Below, one piece after another: positions 48,323 to 61,260 of a stretch of 64,000 bases of DNA. A program made the translations under genes and the position numbers. Each line of letters opens with the position of its first letter. Positions within the stretch are counted from its first letter, which is position 1. Below the pieces are notes generated by a model. That model saw nothing but the letters and a program-made list of their open reading frames with translations. It did no database searches and had not been told where the DNA came from. The stretch lies in the NCBI RefSeq assembly GCF_004664715.2, contig NC_051084.1, forward strand, positions 60,135,334 to 60,199,333. The letters are read 5' to 3'. This DNA comes from Peromyscus leucopus (taxonomy: Eukaryota > Chordata > Mammalia > Rodentia > Cricetidae).

Positions 48323-49185
48323 TTACATTTTCTTTAATATTGCATATTCTTTAACCAACCATTGTGGTGATAGTTATTTATGTTAGTATCCTATTCTACC
48401 AAGAGGTAGCCGTGATCTGCATAATGCCATTACAGTGTCAGAGTGCTCCATATTCGTCTTTGCATTTACCATTGAGATGTGCACTTCCATGGGTTTTTAT
48501 GTTGTTTGTTAATTAAAGCCTTTTATTTGGATGTAAAGGTATTCCGTTAGCACTCCTTGTAAGTAATAGAAGGGATGAATTTCTTCAGCTTCTATTCCTC
48601 TGGAAATGTCTTTATCTGTCTTTTATTTCTCAAGTAAAGCTTTAGCAGGTGAAGCCTTCTTGTTTGATAGTTCTGAGTCTCAGTACTTGGAATCTATCAC
48701 TGCCCCTCCCTCAGCTTCTGTGGAGAAGTCTACTGGTACCCCCATGCAGTTTCCCTCCTATGTGAAGGCTTTTGTCTTTTTGCTGCTCTCGGAAGTTTCT
48801 TGAACTTTAGGGACAGTTAGGTTATGATATGCCTTTAGTTTTCTTTGAGTTTGTCTTACTTAGGATTCTTTGTACTTCATGAACATGGATATTCCTCTCT
48901 CTACTCCACAGGAGCAGCTTGAAGTGAAGAATCATTATCAAGCGCTACAAACAAAATTAAAAATTTTTCAACCAGAGTCAGTCATTACAGTCTGACTGGC
49001 ACATACACTTGCTGAGGATGGAGAGGGTGAGAAAATAAAACTTGGAAGAATTTACATAAATATCACAACAACTGACAACTTTTAAAATGCAATGGCTTTA
49101 TTTTATTTGTTTCTTCATGAATGTGTGTTTGTGTGTGTGTGTGTGTGTGTGCATATGTGTGGGAGTGTCTGTAGAAGCCTTAGGG
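48323..49185. other. Intergenic stretch with (GT)n at 49126-49151
   Basis: No gene or named element apart from the short GT run. Confidence 0.4.
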
Positions 49186-49186
49186 C

Positions 49187-49436
49187 AACCTTGGATACCA
49201 TTCCTCCGGTATCATCCATAATTGTTTGTGAGACAGGGTCTCTCACTCACTTGGGACTTCCCAGGTAGACTAGGCAGGCTGGCCAGTGGGATCCAAGAAC
49301 CCACCTGTCTCTATCTCTCTTGCTCTGAGATTACAAACTCCTATGTCTGCCCTTTTTATATAGGTTCTGAGGATTGAACCTAAGTCTTCATAGTTTCTCA
49401 ATAAGCACTTCACAGACAGAGATATCTCATAGGCCT
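49187..49436 (-). mobile_element. B4/RSINE1-type composite SINE, antisense
   Basis: 'gtgagacagggtctctcact', 'ggctggccagtgggatccaa', 'tctgaggattgaacctaagt' and 'cagagatatctcataggcc' keep the order of the family at 44697. Confidence 0.7.
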
Positions 49437-50278
49437 TATTTTCTTCTTGTTAAATTTGGGTCTCATTTGGCTTATTTCCTTATTCTTTCCATATGAGAAT
49501 GAATTATGCATTGTGATATAACTTCATATTTCAGATTTAAGATACCATAGGAGGCAGGGTGGAATCTCATTTAGTAGCTTGGACTGTGAGTCAGAATTCT
49601 GGCAGTATCACTTTCTAATCGGTTGACCATGAAAAAAAAACTTCATTAAACATGAAAGTCTCAGTTTCCTTATCAGAAACCATGTATTTGCTTCTTTTAA
49701 GGCAAACGTCCATTTACCAATCACACAAGCTGTAAGAGGAGAAGAGGCCAGATCAAGGGCGGCAAACATGAGCTGTTAGACCCATATGTGACAGCTTGTT
49801 GATTCGGGGTGTGTCCCTGCATAATGCCCACCAGCCATCCTTTCTGTACTCATTTGCTTTATATGTTTGACAACATAATCTCCAAACATGACCATTGCCA
49901 TATACATTTTTATATTTGAAACATAAATTTATCTGAGTCACACACTAACTGCTTCATTCCTCATCTTAAGACACAGAAACATACGTTTAAGTTTTTATCA
50001 AAATAATATAACTCAACTTGAAAGTGCACCACTTCTCAGTTAAGTGTCTGCAGACTTCTTTGAAAGGCTCTCTTATCTGGTGTTAGGGGTAGATTTACAC
50101 ATGCCTATAAAATTCTCTGGAGAGAGGAATGGTAACAACAACAGTCACGGGAAACAGATGATAACAACTATTTGCTTTGGCCAAAAAGAATGCAAAGCAG
50201 AAACAAATTGAAAACCCAGTGCACTAGTAGGCAGCTGTTAGGAGCTATACTTTCTTAGCAGTGGGTGTATCACTGCTT
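49437..50278. other. Intergenic stretch, no recognised element
   Basis: Nothing assignable. Confidence 0.4.
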
Positions 50279-50291
50279 ATAAATCATAGTT

Positions 50292-51180
50292 CAGACTCTG
50301 TGAGTTCCTATGAGCTAGGGTAGTTGTTTCTGTGGGTTTTCTTGTGATTTCCTTCACTACTCTGGCTCCTACAATCCTTCCTCCCTCTCTTCAGCAGGAT
50401 TCCCCGAGCTTGGCCTCATGTTTGTTTCTCTGATGACAGCTGGGATAGTCACCAGTCTGAAGGCAAGTTCAGGCTATGTGTCTGCTATTGCTAGGAGTCT
50501 TAGCTGGGGCTGTCCTTGTAGATTTGCGGAAGTTTCCCTTGCACCAGGTTTCTACCTGACCCCGAAAAGCACTCCCTTTACAGTTATCTCTTTCAGTACT
50601 CCCTTTTCACCAACTCCTCAAGTTCCCATGCCCATCTGACCCCAGTCCACCCATGAGATCTCGTCTATTTCCTCTTCCCAGAGAGATCCGTGTGTTTCCC
50701 CCTGACACCTCCTTGGGCTCTCCTCTCTGGTTTTGTGGATTGTAGCATGGTTGTCCTTTACTTTATTGTTAACATCCACTTATCAGTGAGTACATACTAA
50801 GCTTATCTTTCTGGGTCTGGGTTCCCTCACTCAAGATGATTTTTCTTAGTTCCATCTATTTGCCTTCAAATTTCCTGATGTCAATGTTTTTAACAGCTGA
50901 GTAATAATCCATAATGTAAATGTACCACATTTTCTTTATCCATTCTTCAGGTGAGGGGCATCTATGTTGTTTCTAGATTCTGGCAATTATAAATAAAGCT
51001 GCTATGGACATAGTTGAGCAAGTGTCCTTGTGGTATGACTAAGCATATATCCTTTGGGTATATGCCCAAATGTGGTATCATTGGGTCTTCAGATAGATCA
51101 ATTCCCAATTTTCTATGAAACTGCCATAACCATTTCCAAAGTGGCTGTGCAAGTGTGTACTCCCACCAGCAACAGAGGAA
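50292..51180 (-). mobile_element. LINE-1, inverted 5' part of a twin-primed insertion
   Basis: The minus strand runs from the C-terminal end of ORF2 into the 3' UTR. On the + strand one sees 'atttgccttcaaatttcctg', 'taccacattttctttatcca' and 'gctgctatggacatagttga', the complement of the ORF2 end. It stops at 50292 beside the left target duplication and adjoins, head to head, the sense 3' part. Confidence 0.88.
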
Positions 51181-51556
51181 CCTTCATGGGACTGGCCTAA
51201 GCCCATTACATATATGTGACAATGGGTAGCTTGGTCTACTTGTGGGACTCCTAACAAAGGGAGCAGGGGCTGTCCCTAATGCTTTGGCTGGCTCTTAGGA
51301 ACCTATTCCTCATACTGGATTGCCTTGCCCAGCCCAAATTCAAGGGGAGGTGCTTAGTCTTAGGACAATTTGATATGCCATGCTTTGCTAACACCCATGG
51401 GAGGCTTGCCCCTTTCTGACCCGAAAGAGAGGAGGAGTCGATTGAGGGGAGTGAAGGGGTGGTTGGGGAAGGGAATGGGAAGAGAGGAGGGAAAGGAGAC
51501 TGCAGCTGGGATGTAAAATAAATTAAATAAATAAAAAAGAATTATTTATTTAAAAA
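51181..51556 (+). mobile_element. LINE-1, sense 3' part of the same insertion
   Basis: 'cttcatgggactggcctaag', 'gatatgccatgctttgctaa' and 'cccatgggaggcttgcccct', then a G-rich run and an AAATAAATAAA-type tail, are the rodent LINE-1 3' UTR. The target duplication ataaatcatagtt (50279-50291) / atatatcatagtt (51557-51569) brackets both parts. Confidence 0.88.
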
Positions 51557-51569
51557 ATATATCATAGTT

Positions 51570-53980
51570 ATAACCAGAAGGTCTCTCATAGGGGAATTCT
51601 GAGAAAATTCTTTGTGACTGACACTCTCCCATCTTACCGTTTAGTGTATCCTAACCCAAATTGATACCCATTCAAATCTTACCTATTTAAATCTAGTCCT
51701 CAAGGTGGGCTCCACATCTTTATGGGGTTCACTTGTGTCTCATTAGCTACAAGTTATCTTTTGTTATAAATTTAACCCTTACCTGTCATTTTTTCTTGTG
51801 ATTTCTATGCACTTAATCAAGTGTGATCTCACAGCACCTCAAGCCTTTTTCTTTGTGCTGGGTGCAAGTTTTCAGCACAAAAAGAGGAGCTTAGAAATAT
51901 GCTCTAGGAAATGGCTATCTCAAAATGTGCCTACATTTCTGTATCTACCACTGAAGATGTGGGAAAATAAATAAGCATGACCTTTACTTGTAAATCTTGA
52001 TTAATATTCTGATTGCTTTGTTTTTGTATTTTTGGTCTTAATGAATGTAATATTGGAGGAAAATAATCATATAGCCACACACCACTAGAGAAATATCACA
52101 AAGAAGATGGTGAACTCTATCAAAATCCAAGTCAGAGCCATCAGAAATTAAGATGCTAAGTAAGACCAGACATCCACACCAGACTCCAAAAAGCACCTTT
52201 CTCTATCATCATCACTTCAAGCACATGATTTTCACGCAGTAAGAGTGATTTCAGGTTTTCATTTGCAGCCTCACAGGAACATTGAAACAGTGACCACAAT
52301 AAAGCTCAGAATATTGGCTGTACCCAAAGAACACGTTAAGTTGGCTTGGACAAATCAATGCTCAAAAATTCTAAGAGAATAAATAGAAATAAACCTTCAC
52401 AAGCAAGTGGATTTTGTTTTAAAAAGCAGATTTAATATTAAAATCTTTGGAAAAACATGCCACTTTATTATCACTGTTCACCTAACAGATGGTAATTAAG
52501 GAAGTCAGTAAGAACCGAAGGGCAGACTACAGTGGCAACATTTTAAAAGTTTTAAAGCTGTCCAAAGATTTCATGCTTGCCAAATTTACATTTTAATTAT
52601 CATGTTTTGTTCCATGGCTGCTTAGTCATACACTCACGTTCATTGTCACCAAGACAGACTCTCCCAACTCTTGAACAACACAGGTCCTGACCCCCAACAG
52701 CTTTTATTGCTCCTCATCACTTGCTTGGACCTCGACTTCAGCCATATTGTCAATTGTTGCAATCAAAACCCAGGAGGGGAACAGAGCTTCTACTGTCCCA
52801 ATGTTAATCAGTGGGAGTCAACTCCACAACCTCAATCTCCTTTATTCATCCATGGCTGTATGTGTCCAATGTCTCAGTCTTCCTTGTGGCCACAGACCAA
52901 TGTTATTGGCTCTTACATCCTTGCTGTCTTCATGCTAACATGAGGTTTTTCTTCCTTGCTGTTGCTAACCCTGTAACTCCAAGTGAGGGGAACAGCATGT
53001 TTAGTTTCTAACACCTCTAATGTTGTGGCTCCTTCCTTTGATTTTACTACAGTTTACCATGTCATGACATCCTCTTTTGTCTGTATACATTTTCTCATGG
53101 AAGTTGCATGGGAAACTTAATCTTTCTAAGAATTCCCTGGTTTCTATCATTCCTCACTTCACAGTGTTGCCTACAGATGCTCATGGCCTTTTGATCAGAT
53201 CTTCTCTGAGAGCCTCTGCTGGAGAGCCAGAGCTGGAGGAGGGGAGGATGTGTAAGCAAGGCCAGGAAGATTCCATAAGAGCAAGTAATAAAGCTGGCAT
53301 TCCTACTATATATAGAAAAGAATTAAGGAGTAGCAGCAGTGAGGAAGAGAAATTCAGATTCCACAAGTTCTATTATGCTTAGATGTGGAAATCAGGGTTC
53401 AAACAGCAGTTTATAAAAATCTGAAATAATATAAAAGAGAAATGAGAACATACTCGTACTTCAGAAAGATAACTCTAAAACCTTTGGTAGAAGTCTCATT
53501 TACTAAGGATATCTGGTTTCCAGTAACAGGCAAAAATACACAAAAAGCAACTAAAATAAGAGGAATTTGTTGCAGAGTATTGAATTATATCACTTCATTA
53601 AGAAAATTGTTTAACAACTGAAGGTGTGGGCAGAACAACATAAGTCCTGGACCATGAACCCAGTGTGACTTGTATGCCGGCTTCACCAAAATGTGCTCCT
53701 TCTGTTCTTCTCCTGTAAGACTGTGTACTTGATATGTCCAAGAAAAGAATGTGGTCTAGCTTATATCATAGCCATGCTCAATAGAGGGCTAGCAAACAGA
53801 GGCATGCCGTTAAAGCTGTGTGTACAGTCATTTGTGTCTTGCTGTGAGCTGAGCAGGCACAGAAGAGAGTTAGATAGCAATTGGTCAATATTCATATGGA
53901 GGAGCTGAGAAAAGGGAGAACAATCACAGAACATATTGTACATAGATTAATTAGGAGCAATGGTGTTTGAACATCACACG
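51570..53980. other. Intergenic stretch, no recognised element
   Basis: Unique-looking. Overlapping + frames at 52671-53011 and 53077-53382 show no domain or splice context. Confidence 0.4.
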
Positions 53981-53984
53981 CAAA

Positions 53985-54410
53985 TAAACCACAACAGCCC
54001 CTCAAGATGAGAAGACAGGACAATGATGTGGCAATGAGGATGGGGCTCCACGATGCCACATGATTTCCCCAGCTGAGCTGACCACTTGCCCCTTAGTGGC
54101 AACCACTTGACACCTACAGCTGAAGACATCTTGGTTTCTAGAGAAACCACAGAGGCAAACAGCCAGCAGCACACTGATGGGCAGTTTTGTGCTCTTTTCC
54201 CCCAAGTCCCCTTCCTCATTGAAATTCCCTTAAAAAAATGTTGGCAACAGCAACCCATCTTTGAGATCCCTCCTTTTGGACAGCCCTGGTTAATGCTGAT
54301 CCAAACCATGGCCCATTTTGTTCTCAAGTGTGCTATCCTCACTCCTTCCCTTCAATAAACTTCTCTTGCTCATATGTTGTCTGGGTGTTTCATTTGTTGA
54401 ACTTAAGACA
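53985..54410 (+). mobile_element. LTR-like repeat
   Basis: Ends in 'ccttcaataaacttctcttg', 'ctcatatgttgtctgggtgt', the arrangement of an LTR poly-A signal (AATAAA at 54354) and R/U5. 'atgatgtggcaatgaggatg' begins the recognisable part. Exact ends not found. Confidence 0.5.
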
Positions 54411-56570
54411 GGAATGTGGTACTGGCCTCCAGAGTTGTTAGCTCTGTTAACCACTGATCACAAGATCCCTTTATATCAGCACTAAGCCCTTCTAAGTCTA
54501 TTGACCAGACTGTTGCACTTAAAGAGAACTGCTGTGTCTCAGCTCTGCAAGTTATCAGTATAGAAAAGGAAGATGTTTGGAAAGGCAGAGTATTGGTTCC
54601 CTTATCAAACTTCTAGATTTGGGATGTTAAATGCCCATGCAAAAAGGCCAGTAATATTGAGACATGATTTGAGAGTTCAAGAGAAAAATCCCTGGATGTC
54701 CTTAACGTGACTGCATTCTTAGAAGTCATTGGCATAAATGCTATCACCAAAGGAGATCATAAAGATACAGGAATTCAACTTGTGTGCTGCAAACAGTGAT
54801 TCATGACACGGGGAGTACAATTTTTTAAAAGGCAGAGAATGGTGCTGCTTTATTTATACTTAGAAAGTTACTAGCGAAGAAAAAAAGTGAAGGTAGAATT
54901 AAATAAGAGATGGCATTAAGGGCTGAATAACAAATCAGAAGTATAAAAGCAGAAATGGTGAACGTAGAATGGCATTGTTTGTTCTGGAATTTTGTTAATG
55001 GAGAGAATACAGTATCTGGTTGAAAAGCAATGCTTAATGTTGAAAATGGCAGAGAACCTCAAAGCAGACTATGAAACTTTATATGAAAATGTGCATATGA
55101 GCACATGAACAAGAAAGAAAACCACATTTATACACTACTAAAAGAGAAGATAATTGAGGGTGAATCGCTGGGAAATTGCAGTATTGATAAGGGACTACTC
55201 TTTAGAAAGAGAAACTGTCCATTCTTTACAATGGAAAGCCGAGAGGAATAAAGCAGAGGAACTTGGTAGTTTCCTTTCACTCCGGAGTGGGAGGTTAGCT
55301 CTATCTGCATGGAGTGATGAGCTAGAGGACTGAGCTAAAGGGAGACTGAGTTGAAGAGAGCGGTAGGAAGTAGGAAACCGCTCTTTCCAACATTGAGGAA
55401 TAAAAAGCGAAAACAAAGACTCACTTGGTTTCAGGATCGAGAAATCTCTGCTAATTAAATAGCATGTGAAATGGCAAAATAACAGTAAATGAGAGACAAA
55501 GGAAGAAGGGGTAATTGTGGAGGGCAATGTCAAAGTTATTGTTTTTAATTTCATATTTAAGAGAAAACGTTACTTAACAGTATAAAACTAATTTGATAAA
55601 AAATGATTGGGAAGCTGAGTTTCATCTATGGGACAGCTTATTTTCTTTAGAAATTAAATTTCTTCAGGTTTATGGCCAGAGTTGTGGGAGTGATGAAGAG
55701 TAAAACAGATATTAAAATCCTCAAAGTACAAGCCTCGATGACACAAAGACTTACGTGTGATCGTATTCTTTACAACCAGAGGGTGGAAGAAGGACGTGCC
55801 CTGACTACAGATTAAATCCTAGATATTTATAGAAGTAAAGACCGGTGGCGGCAATCCCCATGTGTGAGGGGAAAATAACATGAATGCCTCCAGAAAATTT
55901 TAATTATGCAGAGGTCAGGTGAGAACACTGTTAAATTAAAACCGCCCTATTAACAAATATAATAATATCGAGGACACTCATTTATATAATTCCAATGTTA
56001 CATTCTGAAAGTCATACTCAGCATGCAGAACAGAATAACAATAAGGACTAAGTAACATAAACCCTAAAACTTAAATGTGAGGCAAAAAGAATACTTATGA
56101 TCTTGTGAGGATCCATGCTTAATGAAGGGAGTCCTCCTGTATACTGATAAAAGAGAATCATCTGATCACTAATATTAACTATGTTTGTACTGATTGCAAT
56201 GAAATTGAAGTCAATATAAGCTATTCTTAAAACTGCAGAAGCCCTGGGCAAAGGAATAAGAGAAAGACGCTGCAGAAGAGGAGAAAGGCAGGACTCTTGA
56301 AAGCATATGATTGCTGACTTCTTTCAAGCCATTACCAGTCCCTTTGAGGCGTTTGATGGACCTGGGGCTGGTGGAAGGAACAGAATGCAAAGATATTGCA
56401 GGTCACATCTACTGAATACTCGAAATTCATGAAAGAACGTGGCTGGCATGTGATTCCATTCTCAACAGGATTAACTTGTGTTCGTTTTATGGATGGCTGT
56501 TTCATGATGAAATGTTCAGAATACTAGGTAATTTCTTTAAAAGGCATCAGCATAGTAGGGAATTTTTTTC
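54411..56570. other. Intergenic stretch, no recognised element
   Basis: Unique-looking and A-rich. Minus-strand frames at 55128-55554 are unassigned. Confidence 0.4.
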
Positions 56571-56585
56571 AAGAAAGCAACATTA

Positions 56586-56752
56586 GCCGGGCGGTGGTGG
56601 CGCACGCCTTTAATCCCAGCACTCGGGAGGCAGAGGCAGGAGGATCTCTGTGAGTTCGAGGCCAGCCTGGGCTACCAAGTGAGCTCCAGGAAAGGCGCAA
56701 AGCTATGCAGAGAAACCCTGTCTCGAAAAACCAAAAAAAAAAAAAAAAAAAA
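56586..56752 (+). mobile_element. Young B1 SINE with perfect target duplication
   Basis: gccgggcggtggtggcgcac through ccctgtctcg and a long A-tail. Identical 15-bp duplications, aagaaagcaacatta, at 56571-56585 and 56753-56767. 'gctccaggaaaggcgcaaag' is the cricetid-type variant. Confidence 0.97.
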
Positions 56753-56767
56753 AAGAAAGCAACATTA

Positions 56768-57390
56768 ATGAAAAACACCATCATACCAGTGTGGTAACAG
56801 AAGTTGCTTCTGAGTGGTGGGGATTGCAAGTGTTTCTTCCAGTAGCACATGAATTCCCTACAGTAAACATTTGGAAATGGTTTCCAGAGGCCATTCACTC
56901 CTTCACTTCTCTTTGTGACTAACAATTTTGATGCTATGTGACTATCACCCATACCTCAGCTTATAATTACATCGCAACAGACTCAACATAAGTTGAAAAT
57001 AATGTAAGCCAAAATTGCATTTAATATACCTAATCTGCTGACAATAATGACCTAGCAACACCACGGCTTATATATTATCATTTTGTTGTTGTTGCTGTTA
57101 CTTTAAACAAAGTCTAATTTAACTATTTGTAGTATGTTCACAGAAAAGAAAAAAAACAACAGTTAAACAATATAAGAAATGGCCAGCATGGTAATTTAGT
57201 AACCTCAGCACTCAGCAGGAATATACATATTTCAAATTTAAGAATAAAAATGGGTGTGTAAAGGAGGGTTCATGGTTAGATGTTCTGTTTTCATTTTTCA
57301 AGACTCAGTTTGTCTCTCTTTCTGTTAAAACTAAGTTTCTCACATCTCTGAGTTACCTGAATTACAATGATTTTTAACAGTATGATCAGG
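56768..57390. other. Intergenic stretch, no recognised element
   Basis: Nothing firm; a B1-like scrap may lie near 57180-57222. Confidence 0.35.
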
Positions 57391-57715
57391 AAACTCATAA
57401 AAGAAAGCATTTAATTTGGGGCTTACATTTTCAGAGGGAGAGTCCATGATAATCATGGCAGGAAGCTTGGCAGCAGGTGGTCAGGCATGGCACTGGAGCA
57501 GTAATTGAGAGTTTATACCTCAAGCTACAAGTGGGAGGCAGAGAAAACTAATTGTAAAAGACATGAGCTTTTGAACTGGTAGAGCCCTCTCCAGGTGACA
57601 TACATCCTCTGGCAAGGCCACACCTCCTAATCCTCCCCTACACAGCCACCAACTGGGAACCAAATATTCAAATGTCTGAGATTTATGAGGGACATTTTAT
57701 TTAATTACCACAAGC
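57391..57715 (+). mobile_element. MaLR-like LTR repeat
   Basis: 'gaaagcatttaatttggggc', 'gagagtccatgataatcatg', 'gcaaggccacacctcctaat' and 'caaatattcaaatgtctgag' follow a common rodent LTR-type repeat. Family and orientation are from memory. Confidence 0.5.
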
Positions 57716-57978
57716 TGGTCTTCAATCCATCTCCCTCAGTTTATATATTGCAGCTCCTCCCCAGACCTCCATCCCACATGCAATTAGGGCAGAAGTGCAA
57801 ACAAATGGTGGGAAGGAGTCTGTGGACTCTCCAGTAAGGGCCCAATAACCTTCCTCATGCACTTAACTGTATGAGAGACTGTCAACAGGTAAGCTCAGTC
57901 AGGTGGCCTTTTCTAAGCAGGTACAATGTTTGTGACAAAGATGGCAGCTGTTTTGCTTAGAGGACCTTTTTCCACACC

Positions 57979-58009
<31 letters not shown>

Positions 58010-59745
58010 AATTTGATGAAATACTTTGTTTTGCTCTGGGCCACCACAATATTAACCCTTGCTAAAAGATTTATCAATCTGATATGATATTGGAGAGTCT
58101 TCCTCCACCCCTTCTGTTTTACTAAACATTAGAGGATCCTTGTTACCATGTAGACATGCATGCATGTAATCTGGTAAAGGGAACTGTGGGTTTGTTGAGC
58201 TTTTGTCTTTAAAACAGCTTTCAAAAGTAACAAGTCTTCAAGTACTCCGGCATTTGACTTGGTTGAGATATAAAGGGGAATTAAAACGACTTTGAATGTC
58301 TAAATGAATCCAGATTCAAAGGGAGAAACAGTATTTGATGAAGAGTTTAAGGAAGTTGATAACAGATACTTGGCCTAATGTGGACTGACTTTGGATACAG
58401 CCTTGGAGACTAGGAAAGAGAAATTCCCCAACAGTTTGTGTGCCTGATTAGATAATTGGAAAGAGATGGAGAAAGAGGGTTGGGAGTTATTTTCTGTGTA
58501 GTGTAAATGTGGTACGACACTGTGGTGAGCCATTGCAGTCCTGAGCTAAATTGCTTTTTGATATTCCTGGATTTCAGGTTTGTGTTTCTCTGTCTGCGGC
58601 AGCGTGCTGAGACTGCCTTACAGGCTGCTGGCCATCCCTGGGGATTAAAGCTCTTTCAACAATTGGAACCCTTCAACATGAGAAAAGCCGTCCCACAGAT
58701 AAGGAGGATAAGTGCCCATTGACTAAGAAGCAGTTTTCCAATACAGTTCCACCTGAGATGGCTTCTGAAGCAGATGGAAAGATGGGAACTCTATAGACAA
58801 CTACATAGGTAATCTGCAATGGAGGCACCCCACGAGGAGAGGTACATAGTAGAATGCTTCCTTCAAGCTTCATTGGGAAGTGAATGATAGATACACTGAG
58901 GCTGAAGGACTAATTCAGGGGGAAACGACCAATGGGAAGTTCCAGCTTTGAGGGAAATGACCAGGCTCTGTTTTGGTACAGTGAATTCCACTCCTTAATG
59001 GTATGTAATTAACCTTGATTCACTCCTGCTGTCCTTTGGCATCTTTTTGTGCCAACAGATAGTTAAATCCACCCTTCATTTGGCTTTGCCATTTGCCTAC
59101 CTATTTTCTCTCCTCTGTTTTGTTCCTGGAGTCACACTGGACATCCATTCTTTCTTGGCTCCCAAGCTTGTGTTCAGAAACGTCCCAGAAAGTGGCATTT
59201 GAATTCTCCCGTTGCTCATCTTCAATTGCTCTCTCTGGCCCATTTTTTCTTATTATACGTCACTCTCCAAAACAGATTTGTTAACTTTCCATATAAGATT
59301 GTCTATGAACATCCTAATCCTGAATGAGGAATGGAATTTGTTTATCCAGTTCTTCAAATGAATTTGTAAAAACTTTGCCAAACAGAACTACACTTCTGTT
59401 TTCTCTAGAATATACATTGTTCTGCTAGGAGTCATCACAGAATTACCACTACTATGAAGAAGAGCATTTGGACAAAATGATCCTCAAGGACATCATCACT
59501 TTCTGACATGGTGAAAAAGAAAGAAATATTTCTAAAGAAGGGAGAAAATCAAATGAAAGTCATCCCAAAAGAACACCATCTGGCCTGCAAGATGTGTGGG
59601 GATGGAAGACTCATGTACTGAGGGAAACACAGTTTTTGCAAATCAAAAATGAACTCCCCCCCCAAAGTAGGTCATTCATCATAGCCAATTCCAAGACCAT
59701 ATTTCTCATCTCTTACTTCTAATTTAGTTTTTCTCTGCTGACATA
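57716..59745. other. Intergenic stretch with a 31-base A run at 57978-58008
   Basis: No supported gene. The frame at 58507-58722 reads RQRAETALQAAGHPWGLKLF in part; I do not recognise it and see no splice or promoter support. Confidence 0.4.
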
Positions 59746-59746
59746 A

Positions 59747-59814
<68 letters not shown>

Positions 59815-59815
59815 G
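59747..59815. repeat. (TA)n microsatellite
   Basis: About 68 bases of TA with one C interruption at 59789. Confidence 0.98.
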
Positions 59816-60125
59816 AATTCAATTCTCACCTCAGTATGGTTTATATTTGTACTTTAACTAAATGGCTTCATCTTAAGGATGATGTCATGGGGCATATGCT
59901 TCTCAATTATAACATCATCTTTTGAATTAAAAAATGAAAGAGATGTACATTTGAACTCATTTTTTAAAGCATATGTGCAAAAAAAAAAAAACAGTATCTA
60001 TTGCCATAACTGTCTCCTGTTTTGGCTTAAAAGTTGAAGTTATATTTAGATGCAAAACATAGTCAGTTTGTTTTTAACCTAGGTAGTTCTGATATTTGGT
60101 GTCTAGATCATGTTTTAACAGAAGT
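59816..60125. other. Intergenic stretch, no recognised element
   Basis: A/T-rich, with a 12-base A run near 59980. Confidence 0.4.
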
Positions 60126-60470
60126 TATTGTTGTGTTGGTTAATCTTAGCTGTCAACTTGACAGAATATGGAGAAGCCTCCTGGCAACCTATAAGAGCTT
60201 ATCTAGATTAGGCTAAATGAAGTGGGAAGACTCACTTACATGTGGGTAACACCATTCCTTAGACTTGGATCCTAGACAGAATACAAAGGAGAAAGCAAGC
60301 TGAACACTGGCAGTCATCATTCTCTGCCTGTGTACTTCAGAGTCATGTGACCAGCTGACATGATGGACTATGCCCTTTTAGCATGAACCCAACTTAACTC
60401 TTTCTGCCTTAAGTTCCCTATGTCAGACTATCTTATCACTTCAACAATAAAAGTAATTAAGACAATGTCA
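60126..60470 (+). mobile_element. Interspersed repeat, same family as 34985/35673
   Basis: 'ttggttaatcttagctgtca', 'acttgacagaatatggagaa', 'gactcacttacatgtgggta' and 'tgtgaccagctgacatgatg', ending in an 'aataaaagtaattaagacaa' tail. Not interrupted. Confidence 0.65.
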
Positions 60471-60605
60471 ATGACATTACTGATAAAACAACCATGATTA
60501 TTAGTTAATTTTCAGTAAAAAACATCATAGAGAATAGACAGCAACCCATAGTGGCTTTATGGGCAGTTTCTACAATAATTTAGCTACATAAAAATTAAGT
60601 TGTCT

Positions 60606-60782
60606 GGGGCTAGGCAGTGGTGGCGCACGCCTTTAATCCCAGCACTTGGGAGGCAGAGGCAGGCAGATAGATCTCAGTGAGTTCCAGGCCAGCCTGGTCT
60701 ACAAAGCGAGATCCAGGACAGTCAGGACTGTTACACAGAGAAATCCTGTCTCAAAAAACAAACAAACAAACAAACAAACAAA
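60606..60782 (+). mobile_element. B1 SINE
   Basis: 'ggcagtggtggcgcacgcct' to 'aaatcctgtctcaaaaaac' plus a (CAAA)n tail. It includes a duplicated 'agatagatc' and an extra 'gtcaggactgt'. Flanks aaaattaagttg / aaacttaagttg suggest the target duplication. Confidence 0.93.
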
Positions 60783-61004
60783 AACTTAAGTTGCCAAAAG
60801 GAGATTTGTGATTACTGGAATCCAAATAGGACTCCTTTATCTGATAGTATAAATGTTTTCATAGCCTGATAGACACACTCAAATTCATATCCAGAACCCC
60901 CTCCCCTCCTCTTCTCCAAGACACCTTGGGATAAATGAGTTCTCCAAGGGACAATAGAGAAATTTGTCAAAATCAGATTCATTAACCCACTTCCAGATAT
61001 TCTG

Positions 61005-61260
61005 ACCCCTGCATCGGTTTGTTTTCTTGTTACTGTGATCAAAAGCAGCCAACAAGAGCAACTTCGGGAAGGAAGTATTTAGTCTGACTTGCAGTTTAAG
61101 GGGTTAGAGGTCATTAGGCCTGGGAAGGCCTGAATGTTGAGTGTCTGTGCTCAACTTATTGTCTCCTTTTATGCAGTCCAGAGCCCCATCACCAGGGGAT
61201 AGTGCTGTCTACATTCAGGGTGAGTCTTCCCCAATCAGATAAGCTTTTCAGGAAACACCC
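61005..61260 (+). mobile_element. Old interspersed repeat, class uncertain
   Basis: 'cttgttactgtgatcaaaag', 'gcaacttcgggaaggaagta' and 'gggtgagtcttccccaatca' resemble a widespread rodent repeat, here degraded. Confidence 0.4.

Noticed and set aside
56569..56952. 127-codon minus-strand frame with F-run and 'ETGFLC' motif (similar at 3290 and 20137)
   Set aside because: Complement of a B1 SINE and its A-tail; a well-known spurious translation.
58507..58722. 71-codon frame with an Ala-rich helix-like stretch
   Set aside because: Could be a pseudogene scrap, but I cannot name a parent and no splice or poly-A features support it.
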